Part shown: positions 42,676-52,088 of the stretch, piece after piece
Position numbering within the stretch: position 1 is the stretch's first letter
Layout: each line of letters begins with the position of its first letter
Origin: Pseudomonas sediminis
GTDB taxonomy: Bacteria; Pseudomonadota; Gammaproteobacteria; Pseudomonadales; Pseudomonadaceae
Direction: 5' to 3'
DNA: 64,000 nt
NCBI RefSeq assembly: GCF_002741105.1
Contig: NZ_NIQU01000011.1
Location: forward strand, 1 to 64,000
The notes under the pieces: model-generated
The model's input: only the letters and a program-made list of their open reading frames with translations
Told to the model about the DNA's origin: nothing
The model's database searches: none
Position numbers and translations under genes: made by a program

Positions 42676-43131
42676 TCAAATATCGAAAATCATCAGCACC
42701 GCGAACATCAGTGCGGCCAGGCCAATTGTGAACATCAGGCCAATACCTGCCGCCCGCCAGTTGGAGAGGTACGCGCCACCCGCCTTGGCGTGCTGCTTGA
42801 GGTCGGCCTCCATGAGGTTCTTGGCCAGCATGATCATCGCCATCAACTGTGCGATGGCGAACGGCATGGCAGGCACCTCCTCGGGCAAGACGAAAGCCAG
42901 GACCAGGGTCACCACCAGAAGGAAGACGGAAATACCCCAGACCACTGCCACTCGATCCGCCTTCCCCAGCAATTGCAGGTTATGCGCTAGCAGCCACGCG
43001 CCTGCCAGTGGCGTGCCGATGAAGGTCGCCAGGCCGACGCCAGCGATGCTGTAGAGCGGTGACTGAGTGGTGATGCTCGGCTGCAGGTCGGCCTGCGGCG
43101 TCTGGAAGGGATTGCTCTGTTGCACGTCCAT
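42676..43131 (-). CDS. Hypothetical four-helix membrane protein
   Basis: From MDVQQSNPFQTPQADLQ (behind AAGGAG) the protein has 151 residues: a Gln/Pro-rich cytoplasmic head, then four hydrophobic segments (YSIAGVGLATFIGTPLAGAW, VVWGISVFLLVVTLVLAFVL, MPFAIAQLMAMIMLA, AGIGLMFTIGLAALMFAVLM). The NPFxxP start is common among uncharacterised gammaproteobacterial membrane proteins. I cannot assign a function. It starts 17 bases after the omega-amidase stop and may be its downstream operon partner. Confidence 0.75.
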   Translation of the reverse strand: MDVQQSNPFQTPQADLQPSITTQSPLYSIAGVGLATFIGTPLAGAWLLAHNLQLLGKADRVAVVWGISVFLLVVTLVLAFVLPEEVPAMPFAIAQLMAMIMLAKNLMEADLKQHAKAGGAYLSNWRAAGIGLMFTIGLAALMFAVLMIFDI

Positions 43132-43148
43132 GTCATGTAGCTCCTTGT

Positions 43149-43931
43149 TCAGTCGAATGTAAAGGCGTCCGCGTCCAAGTGCGCCGGGAAGCACTCGCGA
43201 TAGGTACTCAGAGCATCATGCGACAGTCGAGTGCGGAACACACCATCACCCTCGCCTGCCGTCAGCAGCGCCTCGCCCTGAAAGTCCAGCACCTGGGAGT
43301 CGCCAGTATAACCGTGGCCCTTGCCGTCCTCGCCGACGCGGTTCACAGCCGCGACATAGCACAGGTTCTCGATGGCTCGCGCCGGCAGCAGGCGGTTCCA
43401 GTGCTGGCGACGCGCCCCCGGCCAGTTGGCGGTATACAGTAGCAGGTCGGTACCGCCGGCGTCACGGCTCCAGACGGGGAAGCGCAGGTCGTAGCAGATC
43501 AACGGGCGCACGCGCCAGCCCTTGAGGTCGAACACCACCCGCTGATCGCCAGCGCTGTAATGCTTGTGCTCACTGGCCATGCGAAACAGGTGGCGTTTGT
43601 CGTAATACGCGAAAGAGCCATCCGGGCGCGCCCAAAGCAGGCGATTACGGTAGCTGCCGTCAGCGGCCTGAATGATCAGACTGCCGCAGATCACCGCGCC
43701 GATACGCTGCGCCTGCTCGCGTAGCCAGACGCTGCTGGGTCCATCCTCAGGCTCAGCCAATTCGGCCGACTCCATGGAAAAACCGGTGGTGAACATCTCC
43801 GGCAGGATCACCAGATCAGCGCCACGCGCCTGTTCCAGCAAGGTCTGGAAGTGCTCGCGGTTGGCGGCCGGATCGTGCCAGGCCAACGTGGTCTGGATCA
43901 GCGCCAGTTCGAGATCGGGTTTGTTATTCAT
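43149..43931 (-). CDS. yafV: Omega-amidase, nitrilase superfamily (YafV-like)
   Basis: The 260-residue enzyme has the Glu-Lys-Cys triad of carbon-nitrogen hydrolases: Glu in VILPEMFTTGF, Lys in YYDKRHLFRM, Cys in RPLICYDLRFP, with NWPGARRQHW nearby. YafV-type enzymes hydrolyse 2-oxoglutaramate and 2-oxosuccinamate. Its upstream neighbour is a YbdL-like aminotransferase that could produce 2-oxoglutaramate or accept it as product, a known functional pairing. The spacer between them is 74 bases and holds a palindromic repeat. Confidence 0.88.
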   Translation of the reverse strand: MNNKPDLELALIQTTLAWHDPAANREHFQTLLEQARGADLVILPEMFTTGFSMESAELAEPEDGPSSVWLREQAQRIGAVICGSLIIQAADGSYRNRLLWARPDGSFAYYDKRHLFRMASEHKHYSAGDQRVVFDLKGWRVRPLICYDLRFPVWSRDAGGTDLLLYTANWPGARRQHWNRLLPARAIENLCYVAAVNRVGEDGKGHGYTGDSQVLDFQGEALLTAGEGDGVFRTRLSHDALSTYRECFPAHLDADAFTFD

Positions 43932-43953
43932 TTGTAGGCCTCGCTCACCGTAA

Positions 43954-43998
43954 GGCGGGTGAAACCCGCCAACACCTCAGAGGCGGGTTACACCCGCC
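43954..43998. repeat. Tandem palindromes between yafV and the aminotransferase gene
   Basis: Two hairpins, GGCGGGTGAAACCCGCC (43954-43970) and GGCGGGTTACACCCGCC (43982-43998), sit 11 bases apart. They are near-copies of one another and of the widespread GGCGGGT-type intergenic repeat. Confidence 0.75.
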
Positions 43999-44005
43999 CT
44001 ACCCC

Positions 44006-45154
44006 TCATACCGCGCTGAGCTTCTCCGCCGCCTGGCGCAGGGTTTCCTCGCGCTTGGCAAAGCAGAAACGTACCAGGCGCATACCCTTAGGCGCTGACT
44101 GATAAAACACCGACACCGGAATTGCCGCCACGCCATGTTCGCGGGTCAACCACTCGGCCATGGCCACGTCGTCCAGATCAGGGCGAATGGCCGAATAGTC
44201 GGCCAGCTGGAAATAGGTACCCGGCGCGCGGGTGAAGGTGAAGCGCGAGCCAGCCAGCAGGTCGCAGAACAGGTCGCGCTTGGCCTGGTAAAAGGCCGGC
44301 AGTTCTTCGACATGCTCGGGGTGCGCGGCCATGAAGTCAGCCAGCGCGAACTGCAGCGGCGTCACGCCGCAAAAGTTGACGTATTGGTGGATCTTGCGCA
44401 GCTCGGCGGTCAGTGCCGGTGGCGCCACCACGTAGCCGGTCTTCCAGCCGGTGACGTGATAGGTCTTGCCGAAGGAGCTGACCACGAAGGCGCGCTGATA
44501 CAGCTCGTCGTGGGCCAACACGCTGGCATGCCGCTGGCCGTCATAGATCAGGTGCTCGTAGACCTCGTCGCTGATCACATGAATATTGCGCCCACGAATC
44601 AGCTCCGCCAGCTTGTCCAGGTCGGCACCGGTCAGCAGCGCACCGCTCGGGTTGTGCGGGGAGTTGAGGAAGATCAGTCGGGTGCGCGGCGTGATCGCAT
44701 CGGCCAGACGCTGCCAATCGACAGCGAAGTCCGGCAATGCCAGCGGTACATGCACGCAACGCCCACCGGCCAGCTCCACCGACGGCTCGTAACTGTCGTA
44801 GCAAGGGTCGAGCACGATGGCTTCATCCCCTGGATGAATCAGCGCCTGCACCGCGCAGAAGATCGCCTCGGTGGCCCCCGGCGTGATGGTGATCTCGCTA
44901 TCGGCATCGCGCTGCACGCCGTAGCTGCGGGCGAGCTTGGCCGCCACCTGCTGGCGTAGCGCGGGCAAGCCGGTCATTGGCGAATACTGGTTGCGTCCTT
45001 CCATGACGTGGCGCGCCACGGCCTCACGCAGTGCCTGCGGCCCATCGAAGTCGGGAAAGCCCTGAGACAGGTTGATCGCGCCAACGTCGGCAGCGAGCTG
45101 GGACATGCGCGTGAAGATGGTGGTGCCGACGTTGGGCAGTTTGCTGGCGAGCAT
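44006..45154 (-). CDS. Aminotransferase class I, methionine/glutamine aminotransferase-like (YbdL)
   Basis: Starting at MLASKLPNVGTTIFTRMS gives 382 residues. Fold-type I features: INLSQGFPDFDGP, FLNSPHNPSGALL, and the pyridoxal-phosphate Lys in SSFGKTYHVTGWKTGY, with RLVRFCFAKREETL at the end. It is closest in pattern to YbdL/glutamine transaminase K, which prefers Met, His, Phe and Gln. The adjacent omega-amidase would remove the 2-oxoglutaramate product, driving the reaction. The 7-residue upstream extension is ignored. Confidence 0.88.
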   Translation of the reverse strand: MLASKLPNVGTTIFTRMSQLAADVGAINLSQGFPDFDGPQALREAVARHVMEGRNQYSPMTGLPALRQQVAAKLARSYGVQRDADSEITITPGATEAIFCAVQALIHPGDEAIVLDPCYDSYEPSVELAGGRCVHVPLALPDFAVDWQRLADAITPRTRLIFLNSPHNPSGALLTGADLDKLAELIRGRNIHVISDEVYEHLIYDGQRHASVLAHDELYQRAFVVSSFGKTYHVTGWKTGYVVAPPALTAELRKIHQYVNFCGVTPLQFALADFMAAHPEHVEELPAFYQAKRDLFCDLLAGSRFTFTRAPGTYFQLADYSAIRPDLDDVAMAEWLTREHGVAAIPVSVFYQSAPKGMRLVRFCFAKREETLRQAAEKLSAV

Positions 45155-45298
45155 CGCGACTTCCTGGAAGAACAAGGCAAGCCGCGAGGATAGCCGAAGG
45201 GCGCAGCAGGCGGCACCTGCTGTGCTTATGAAAAAGAGTTGGAAGCTTATGCCGTGCGCGCCGGACGATCACCGGCGCACACCCTGGCGCAAAGCTTA

Positions 45299-46771
45299 CT
45301 AGCGCTTGTCCTTGCGCTTCTTCTCGGCCTTCTTGTGGTGGCTCATCAGCCGACGCTTCTTGTTCACCTGGCGATCCGTGAGCTTGTTCTTGTTGCCCTC
45401 GTAGGGGTTCTCGCCGCCCTTGTACTCGATACGAATCGGCGTACCGACCAGCTTGAGCACACGGCGGAATGTGTTTTCCAGATAACGGGAGTAGGCACGC
45501 GGTACGGCGTCGACCTGGTTACCGTGGATCACGATCAGCGGCGGGTTGGCACCGCCCAGGTGGGCATAGCGCAGCTTGATGCGGCGACCGTTGACCAGAG
45601 GCGGCGCGTGGTCGCTGACGGCATCTTCGAGAATCTGCGTCAGGCGGCTGGTCGGCCAGCGGGTGATGGCCGACTTGAACGAGGCCTGCACCGACTTGTA
45701 CAGATGGCCCACGCCAGTGCCGTGCAGGGCGGAAATGAAGTGGATATCGGCGAAGTCGACGAAGAACAGCCGACGCTCCAGCTCGGTCTTCACATAATCC
45801 TTCTGCCCCTGGTCCATGCCATCCCACTTGTTCAGGGCGATGACCAGGGCGCGGCCGCTTTCCAGCACGAAGCCGAGCAGGTTGAGGTCGTGGTCGACCA
45901 CGCCTTCGCGGGCGTCCATGACGAACACCACGACGTTGGAGTCCTGAATGGCCTGCAGCGTCTTGACCACGGAGAATTTCTCCACAGCCTCGAAGATCTT
46001 GCCGCGCCGGCGCACACCGGCGGTGTCGATCAGGGTGTACTTCTCGTCGTCACGCTCGAACGGAATATAGATGCTGTCGCGCGTGGTGCCGGCCTGGTCA
46101 TAGACGATGACCCGCTCTTCACCGAGCATGCGGTTGACCAGGGTGGACTTGCCGACGTTGGGGCGACCGATGATGGCCAGCTTGATGCCGTCCTTCTCGC
46201 TCGGGCCGGGAATGCGCTTGGCCTCCTGGCCTTCCAGCACTTCCTCCTCTTCGGCCCCCTCCTCCGGCTCGCCGGCGTCCTTGGGGAACGCGCCGAGCAC
46301 CACTTCCAGCATCTGGGTGATGCCGCGGCCGTGAGCACCGGCAATCGCCAGTGGCTCGCCCAGGCCCATGGGGCTGAACTCGGCGCGAGCCAGGTCGACA
46401 TCGAGGTTGTCGACCTTGTTCACCACCAGGAAGCTCTGCTTGTTACGACGGCGCAGGTGCTCGCCGATCATCTGGTCGGAGGCAGTCATGCCAGCGCGCG
46501 CGTCCACCAGGAACAGCACGGCATCGGCCTCTTCGATGGCCTGCAGCGACTGCTCGGCCATCTTCGCGTCGATGCCTTCCTCGTCACCGGAAATACCGCC
46601 AGTGTCGATCACGATATAGGTGCGCCCCTGCCACTTCGCCTCGCCATACTGGCGGTCGCGGGTCAGACCGGACAGGTCGCCGACGATAGCGTCGCGGCTG
46701 CGGGTCAGGCGGTTGAAGAGCGTGGACTTGCCGACATTCGGCCGGCCCACCAGGGCAATTACGGGAACCAT
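45299..46771 (-). CDS. der: Ribosome-assembly GTPase Der (EngA)
   Basis: Der is an essential GTPase with two G domains, needed for 50S maturation. From MVPVIALVGRPNVGKST (behind GGAG) it has 490 residues. G domain 1 (1-165) shows GRPNVGKSTLFNRL, DTGGISGDE and VNKVDNLD. After an acidic linker (EPEEGAEEEEV), G domain 2 (about 200-370) shows GRPNVGKSTLVNRML, DTAGVRRRG and NKWDGM. The KH-like domain and a Lys/Arg-rich tail (KKRRLMSHHKKAEKKRKDKR) follow. It is the last gene of the hisS-yfgM-bamB-der cluster. Confidence 0.96.
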   Translation of the reverse strand: MVPVIALVGRPNVGKSTLFNRLTRSRDAIVGDLSGLTRDRQYGEAKWQGRTYIVIDTGGISGDEEGIDAKMAEQSLQAIEEADAVLFLVDARAGMTASDQMIGEHLRRRNKQSFLVVNKVDNLDVDLARAEFSPMGLGEPLAIAGAHGRGITQMLEVVLGAFPKDAGEPEEGAEEEEVLEGQEAKRIPGPSEKDGIKLAIIGRPNVGKSTLVNRMLGEERVIVYDQAGTTRDSIYIPFERDDEKYTLIDTAGVRRRGKIFEAVEKFSVVKTLQAIQDSNVVVFVMDAREGVVDHDLNLLGFVLESGRALVIALNKWDGMDQGQKDYVKTELERRLFFVDFADIHFISALHGTGVGHLYKSVQASFKSAITRWPTSRLTQILEDAVSDHAPPLVNGRRIKLRYAHLGGANPPLIVIHGNQVDAVPRAYSRYLENTFRRVLKLVGTPIRIEYKGGENPYEGNKNKLTDRQVNKKRRLMSHHKKAEKKRKDKR

Positions 46772-46806
46772 CAGGCTCTCCACTCGGTTAATTCAGAAAA
46801 TGCAAA

Positions 46807-46828
46807 GGCCGCTGCAGGGGCAGCGGCC
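46807..46828 (-). terminator. Hairpin between bamB and der
   Basis: A nine-base GC-rich stem (GGCCGCTGC and complement) with a four-base loop follows bamB by about 40 bases; the T-tract (TTTGCATTTT) is broken, so some read-through into der is likely. Confidence 0.55.
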
Positions 46829-46869
46829 AGGATGTTTCATGCTGTCGGGTGTACCGGCAGCATAGCGTG

Positions 46870-48009
46870 TTACTTGATGGTCAGTGCCACCAACTTGCCG
46901 CTATTACCGTAGACGTACAACCAGTCACCCACCACCAACGGCTGGGCACGCAGGCCGTCGCTGTCGATGCGGGTACGGCCAACGAAGCGACCATCGACCT
47001 GGCTCAGCAGGTGCAGATAGCCTTCCAAGTCGCCGACGGCGACATAGCTGGAGAACACTGCCGGGCCCGAGAGCTGGCGACGCGCCATCGAATCGTTGCT
47101 CCACAGGGCCGAAGCGCTGCGCTCGTCGATACCTTCGACGGTGCCGTTGGCCATGCTGACATAGACGTTACCGAAACCTTGAGCGACGCCAACCGAGCTG
47201 GATGCCTCGCGCTGCCAGAGTACGCGACCGGACTCCAGATCCATGGCCGCGACACGACCCTGGTAGCTCACTGCGTAGACGGTGCCACCGGACAGCAGCA
47301 AGCCGCCGTCGATGTCGACAACACGCTCCAGTTCGGAACGACCCTGCGGGATGGCCACACGCTGTTCCCATACCGGCAGACCACGTTGGGCATCGACGGC
47401 AATGACCTTACCGCTGGACAGGCCCGCGACCACCAAGCGGTTGGTCACCAGCGGTGCGCCGGTGCCGCGCAGGGTCAGTACGGCCGGGGTGTTCTCGACG
47501 ATCCAGCGTTGGCTGCCGGTGCTGGCATCGAAGGCAATCAGACGGTCGTCCTGGGTCTGCACCACGACGATATCGCCATTGGTGGCCGGGGCAGCCAGCA
47601 CTTCGCTGGTCACGCGCGAGCGCCACTGCTCTTCACCGTCGCTGGAATCGAGCGCGATCACTTCGCCCTTGAGCGTACCCAGCAACACCTGACCGTAGCC
47701 GACGCCAATGGCGCCGGATACCGGGATTTCAAGCTTCTTGCGCCAAATGACCTTGCCGCTGGTGCGGTCCATTGCCATGACCAGACCTTCGACATCAGCG
47801 GCGTAGATCACATCACCGTCGATGGCCGGCACCAGCATGTTGAAGGTATCGCCCTGACCATCACCAACGGAGCGGCTCCACTCGGTACGCAGCTCGACTT
47901 CGGCGTCGAACTTGGTCAGTTCGGCGGGCGGCAGTTCCTTCTTGCTATTGCTGCTGCAACCCACGGCCAGAACGGCCAGAGCCAGCAGTGCGGCATTCTT
48001 CCAACGCAT
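46870..48009 (-). CDS. bamB: Outer-membrane assembly lipoprotein BamB
   Basis: BamB is the beta-propeller lipoprotein of the BAM complex that inserts outer-membrane proteins. The start MRWKNAALLALAVLAVGCSS gives 379 residues with a lipobox ending in Cys (AVGC). Repeated PQQ-like blades are visible: DVIYAADVEGLVMAMDRTSG, GEVIALDSSDGEEQW, DRLIAFDASTGSQRW, GRVAAMDLESGRVLWQ, ending WLYVYGNSGKLVALTIK. An ATG four codons upstream (48021) overlaps yfgM and is possible but leaves the Shine-Dalgarno region touching the start. Confidence 0.94.
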   Translation of the reverse strand: MRWKNAALLALAVLAVGCSSNSKKELPPAELTKFDAEVELRTEWSRSVGDGQGDTFNMLVPAIDGDVIYAADVEGLVMAMDRTSGKVIWRKKLEIPVSGAIGVGYGQVLLGTLKGEVIALDSSDGEEQWRSRVTSEVLAAPATNGDIVVVQTQDDRLIAFDASTGSQRWIVENTPAVLTLRGTGAPLVTNRLVVAGLSSGKVIAVDAQRGLPVWEQRVAIPQGRSELERVVDIDGGLLLSGGTVYAVSYQGRVAAMDLESGRVLWQREASSSVGVAQGFGNVYVSMANGTVEGIDERSASALWSNDSMARRQLSGPAVFSSYVAVGDLEGYLHLLSQVDGRFVGRTRIDSDGLRAQPLVVGDWLYVYGNSGKLVALTIK

Positions 48010-48013
48010 CACG

Positions 48014-48652
48014 TCACGCATCCCCTTTTGCCAGGTCGTCCAGCTTCATCTGCAGACCGCCGACAGCGGCGTCTTCGGCCAGCGCATCCTTGGCCTTCTG
48101 ATAGGCGGCGTGCGCGTCATCGCTGCGACCCAGCTGTACCAGCAGATCGCCCTTGAGTTCTTCGCGGCTGGCGAGGAAAGCGTCCTCGACCTTGGCATCG
48201 AGCAGCTTCAGCGCATCGTCAGTCTTGTCCTGAGCCGCCAGCACGCGGGCCAGGCGTTGACGCGCCAGCTCACCGAGCGTGGCATCGGCTGGCTTGTCGA
48301 GCACGCGCTGCAGCGCGGCAGCGGCATCGTCGAGACGGTCGGCTTCGACGGCGACCTTGGCGACGAACAGGTTGCCGTATTGGGCGTAATGGCTACCGCC
48401 AAATTCGCTGTCGAGCTTACCGGCCAGGTCGGCAACTTTCGCGGCATCGGGTTTGCCGGCTGGGTCCAGTGCCGTTTCCAGCAACTGCTGATAAAGCACC
48501 GAGGCGCCTTGCGCCTGGTTGTCCTGGTACTTCTGCCAGCCCTGCCAGCCGAATACAGCTACCAGCGCCAGCACGCCACCGGCCAGCAAAGGCTTGCCGT
48601 TGCGATCCCACCAGTCCTTCATTTGCGCGATCTGTTCGTCTTCGGTCTGCAT
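48014..48652 (-). CDS. YfgM-like translocon-associated TPR protein
   Basis: The 212-residue product has a short cytoplasmic N-terminus (MQTEDEQIAQMKDWWDRNGK), one membrane helix (LLAGGVLALVAVFGWQGW, about 21-39) and a periplasmic TPR-like region. This is the YfgM/TPR_21 family, which links the Sec translocon to periplasmic chaperones. It lies between hisS and bamB, as in enterics and pseudomonads. Confidence 0.9.
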   Translation of the reverse strand: MQTEDEQIAQMKDWWDRNGKPLLAGGVLALVAVFGWQGWQKYQDNQAQGASVLYQQLLETALDPAGKPDAAKVADLAGKLDSEFGGSHYAQYGNLFVAKVAVEADRLDDAAAALQRVLDKPADATLGELARQRLARVLAAQDKTDDALKLLDAKVEDAFLASREELKGDLLVQLGRSDDAHAAYQKAKDALAEDAAVGGLQMKLDDLAKGDA

Positions 48653-48684
48653 GTCTAACCCCGTACTCCTAATCGAGAACCTGC

Positions 48685-49971
48685 TCAGGCCTGCTGGCAG
48701 GCAGCCAGATGCTCAGCCAGAGCATCCCAGGCAACACTTTGTTGTTCACTGTCGTCGCGCAGCGGTTTGCAACCTACCACGCGCCCAGCCAATTCGTCGT
48801 CCCCCAGAATCAGCGCATAGCGTGCGCCGCTCTTGTCGGCCTTCTTGAACTGGCTCTTGAAACTGCCACCACCAGAGTTGAGCAACAGGCGCAGTCCCGG
48901 CAATTCGTCACGCAGACGCTCGACCAGTGTCAGCGCCGCCAGCTCGGCAGCATCGCCGAAGGCACAGATGTAAACATCGGCGGGGCGGTTGAGGTCAGCC
49001 GGTAGCAACTGCAGGGTTTCCAGCAGCAGCACCAGACGCTCGACCCCCATGGCGAAGCCGACGCCTGGCGTGGCCTTGCCACCCAACATGGAAACCAGGC
49101 CATCATAACGACCACCGGCGCACACAGTGCCCTGGGCACCGAGCTTGTCGGTGACCCACTCGAACACGGTGCGATTGTAGTAATCCAGACCGCGCACCAG
49201 TTTGTGATTGATCTGGTAGCGAATGCCGGCCGCATCCAGGCGCGCCTTGACGCCCTCGAAGTGCAGGCGCGATTCCTCATCGAGGTAATCGCCCAAGGTC
49301 GGTGCGCCTACCAGCGCGGCCTGGGTCGCCTCGTTCTTGCTGTCGAGGATACGCAGCGGGTTGGTGGTCAGGCGACGCTGGCTGTCTTCATCCAGCTGAT
49401 CGAAACGCTCCTGCAAGTAGGCTACCAGTGCGTCGCGATAAGCCGCTCGCGCCTCACTGGAGCCCAGGCTGTTGAGCTGCAGGGTCACCGCGTCGGCCAG
49501 GCCGAGCTTTTTCCACAAACGCCAGGTGAGCACGATCAGCTCGGCGTCGACGTCCGGCCCCGGCAGGTTGAAAGCTTCCACGCCCACCTGATGGAACTGG
49601 CGATAGCGACCTTTCTGCGGCTTCTCGTAGCGGAACATGGGGCCGGCGTACCACAGTTTCTGCACCTGACCGCCGCCAGACAGCCCATGCTCGAGAACCG
49701 CACGCACGCAACCGGCAGTACCTTCGGGACGCAGGGTCAGGGATTCTTCGTTGCGATCAAGGAAGGTGTACATCTCCTTGTCGACCACGTCGGTGCCTTC
49801 ACCGATACCGCGAGCGAACAGCTCGGTGTACTCGACGATAGGCAGGCGGATTTCCTTGTAGCCATAGCCATCGAGCAGGCTGACCAGGGTACTTTCCAGG
49901 TAGCGCCAGGCAGGCGTCTGCTCCGGCAGGATATCGTTCATGCCACGAATGGCTTGCAGGGACTTGCTCAA
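48685..49971 (-). CDS. hisS: Histidyl-tRNA synthetase
   Basis: HisRS charges tRNA-His. The 428 residues begin MSKSLQAIRGMNDILPEQTP. The class II motifs are present: motif 2 as RYEKPQKGRYRQFHQVG, the histidine-specific LVRGLDYYNRTVFEW and motif 3 GVGFAMGVERLVLLLE. The C-terminal anticodon-binding domain (about 330-420) follows. It starts 20 bases after ispG. Confidence 0.97.
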   Translation of the reverse strand: MSKSLQAIRGMNDILPEQTPAWRYLESTLVSLLDGYGYKEIRLPIVEYTELFARGIGEGTDVVDKEMYTFLDRNEESLTLRPEGTAGCVRAVLEHGLSGGGQVQKLWYAGPMFRYEKPQKGRYRQFHQVGVEAFNLPGPDVDAELIVLTWRLWKKLGLADAVTLQLNSLGSSEARAAYRDALVAYLQERFDQLDEDSQRRLTTNPLRILDSKNEATQAALVGAPTLGDYLDEESRLHFEGVKARLDAAGIRYQINHKLVRGLDYYNRTVFEWVTDKLGAQGTVCAGGRYDGLVSMLGGKATPGVGFAMGVERLVLLLETLQLLPADLNRPADVYICAFGDAAELAALTLVERLRDELPGLRLLLNSGGGSFKSQFKKADKSGARYALILGDDELAGRVVGCKPLRDDSEQQSVAWDALAEHLAACQQA

Positions 49972-49991
49972 GTGTATTCCTTACGCACGGA

Positions 49992-51104
49992 TCAGCCGCG
50001 CACGATCACGGCCGCATCGGCGGCGACCTTTTCGGCCGCCTTGTCGCGGATGAGCTTTTCCAGCTCGTCCACCAGGTTTTCGTTGGTCAGCTTCGAGGCG
50101 GGCTTGCCGTCGATATAGACCAGGTTGTTCGGGCTACCGCCGGTGAGGCCGATATGCGCCTCCTTGGCTTCGCCGGGCCCGTTGACCACGCAGCCGATCA
50201 CGGCAACGTCCAGCGGTACCAGCAGGTCCTCGACACGCGTTTCCAGCTCGTTCATGGTCTTGACCACATCGAAGTTCTGCCGCGAACAGCTCGGACAGGC
50301 GATGAAGTTGATACCGCGGGAACGCAAACGCAGGGATTTGAGGATGTCGAAGCCGACCTTGATCTCTTCCACCGGATCGGCGGCCAGGGAGATACGGATG
50401 GTATCGCCAATACCGTCGGCCAACAGCATGCCCAGGCCGACTGCCGACTTGACCGTACCGGAACGCAGACCGCCCGCCTCGGTGATACCCAGGTGCAGCG
50501 GCTGCTCGATCTGCTTGGCCAGCAGGCGATAGGCTTCTACGGCCATGAAGACGTCGGAGGCCTTCACACTGACCTTGAAGTCGGGAAAATTCAGGCGATC
50601 GAGGTGTTCGACATGACGCAGCGCCGACTCCACCAGAGCTTCCGGGGTCGGCTCGCCATATTTCTTCTGCAGATCCTTTTCCAGCGAACCGGCATTAACG
50701 CCGATGCGAATCGGAATGCCCTTGTCACGGGCAGCCTCGACCACCGCCCTGACGCGATCCTCGCGACCGATGTTACCCGGGTTGATCCGTAGGCAATCGA
50801 CGCCCAACTCGGCCACGCGAAGGGCGATCTGGTAATCGAAGTGGATGTCGGCCACCAGCGGAACACGCACCTGCTGCTTGATCCGGCCGAAGGCTTCGGC
50901 CGCATCCATATCCGGCACGGAGACGCGCACGATGTCAGCACCGGCATCTTCCAGGCGACGGATCTGAGCCACGGTCGCAGCCACATCGTTGGTGTCGGTA
51001 TTGGTCATGCTCTGCACGGCGATCGGCGAATCGCCGCCCACCGGTACCGAGCCAACCCAGATCTTGCGCGATAGTCGGCGCTTGATCGGCGATTCGCAAT
51101 GCAT
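49992..51104 (-). CDS. ispG: 4-hydroxy-3-methylbut-2-enyl diphosphate synthase IspG
   Basis: IspG makes HMBPP in the MEP isoprenoid pathway using a [4Fe-4S] cluster. The 370 residues have a TIM-barrel half (SVPVGGDSPIAVQSMTNTDT, GIPIRIGVNAGSLE) and the cluster-binding half with Cys ligands in ACPSCSRQNFD and VIGCVVNGPGEA. It depends on the Isc machinery encoded about 4 kb upstream. It is three bases downstream of the rodZ stop. Confidence 0.97.
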   Translation of the reverse strand: MHCESPIKRRLSRKIWVGSVPVGGDSPIAVQSMTNTDTNDVAATVAQIRRLEDAGADIVRVSVPDMDAAEAFGRIKQQVRVPLVADIHFDYQIALRVAELGVDCLRINPGNIGREDRVRAVVEAARDKGIPIRIGVNAGSLEKDLQKKYGEPTPEALVESALRHVEHLDRLNFPDFKVSVKASDVFMAVEAYRLLAKQIEQPLHLGITEAGGLRSGTVKSAVGLGMLLADGIGDTIRISLAADPVEEIKVGFDILKSLRLRSRGINFIACPSCSRQNFDVVKTMNELETRVEDLLVPLDVAVIGCVVNGPGEAKEAHIGLTGGSPNNLVYIDGKPASKLTNENLVDELEKLIRDKAAEKVAADAAVIVRG

Positions 51105-51107
51105 GCT

Positions 51108-52088
51108 TTACAACCCCAGTTTCAGGCGCGCGGTTTCGCCAGTCATGTGCGGTGCAACGTCCACGCTTTGGCCGTTGTAGGTGACCTGGGCGCCACGGGC
51201 AAAGCCCAGGCGCAGCTCCATCGGTGCTTTGCCAGTCAGTTCGATGCTTTCTCCACTGCGTTTGAGCGCGCTGAGCAGCACCTTGCCATCGGCATCGGTC
51301 ACTTGTGTCCAGCAATCAGCAGTGAACTGCACGTTGAGCGCACCCTGCCCGGCTGGAACGGCAACGGGGGCGGCAGGCTCCGTGGCAGGCGCTGTTATAT
51401 TGGCAACTGCTGGCTCATTCGCCACGGCGGTTGCCGGAGTTTCTGGCGCGCTTTCCGGCGCAACATCTGAAGCTGCAGGCTGTTCTGCGACCGAGGACCC
51501 TTCCGGTGCCTCACCCGGCTCGACTGGCAACAGCAGAGGGCTGCCCTGCTCGCCGCCCTGAGCATCGACTACCGCCTGATCTTCCGGCTCGGCAAGAGAA
51601 TGCACCTGAGTGGTACCGTCGGCCCCCTCGACTTCTACATGTTCCAGGCCCAGGTCAGCCAGGCTGGCACCTGGGCGCCCCTGATCTTGCCACCAGACAA
51701 AACCGCCGCCGATCAACGCCAGCAACAACAGGAAACTCACCAGACGCAGGATGCTCTGCGAATAACGCACAGGCTCTTCGATACGACCAAGGGCATGCAC
51801 ACTGCTGCCGGTGGCATCGGTACCGGTGAACTGATCGAACTCCATCACCAGTCGGTTCTGGTCCATTTCGAGCAGCTTGGCGTAGGCACGGATATAGCCA
51901 CGCGCAAAGGTGGTGCCCGGCAGCTTGTCGAAAGCGCCGGCTTCGATCTGGGCCAGACGTTGTGGCGTCAGGTTGAGCTGAGCAGCCACTTCGGCAACGC
52001 TCCAGCCTTTGATTTCCCTGGCCTGGCGCAGGGTTTCACCTGGATTTGTCGACATCGGCTGAGCCACTTCGCTATGTGCCGCGTTCAT
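51108..52088 (-). CDS. rodZ: Cytoskeleton protein RodZ
   Basis: RodZ couples MreB filaments to the elongasome for rod shape. The 326 residues have a cytoplasmic helix-turn-helix domain (about 14-85; ETLRQAREIKGWSVAEVAAQ), one membrane helix (about 113-133; RLVSFLLLLALIGGGFVWW), a Pro/Ala/Glu/Ser-rich periplasmic linker and a DUF4115 domain (about 245-326; CWTQVTDADGKVLLSALKR). The start overlaps the pilF stop (ATGA), indicating coupling. Confidence 0.93.
   Translation of the reverse strand: MNAAHSEVAQPMSTNPGETLRQAREIKGWSVAEVAAQLNLTPQRLAQIEAGAFDKLPGTTFARGYIRAYAKLLEMDQNRLVMEFDQFTGTDATGSSVHALGRIEEPVRYSQSILRLVSFLLLLALIGGGFVWWQDQGRPGASLADLGLEHVEVEGADGTTQVHSLAEPEDQAVVDAQGGEQGSPLLLPVEPGEAPEGSSVAEQPAASDVAPESAPETPATAVANEPAVANITAPATEPAAPVAVPAGQGALNVQFTADCWTQVTDADGKVLLSALKRSGESIELTGKAPMELRLGFARGAQVTYNGQSVDVAPHMTGETARLKLGL

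Noticed and set aside
45239..46912. 557-codon plus-strand frame opposite der
   Set aside because: Antisense shadow of a well-conserved GTPase gene.
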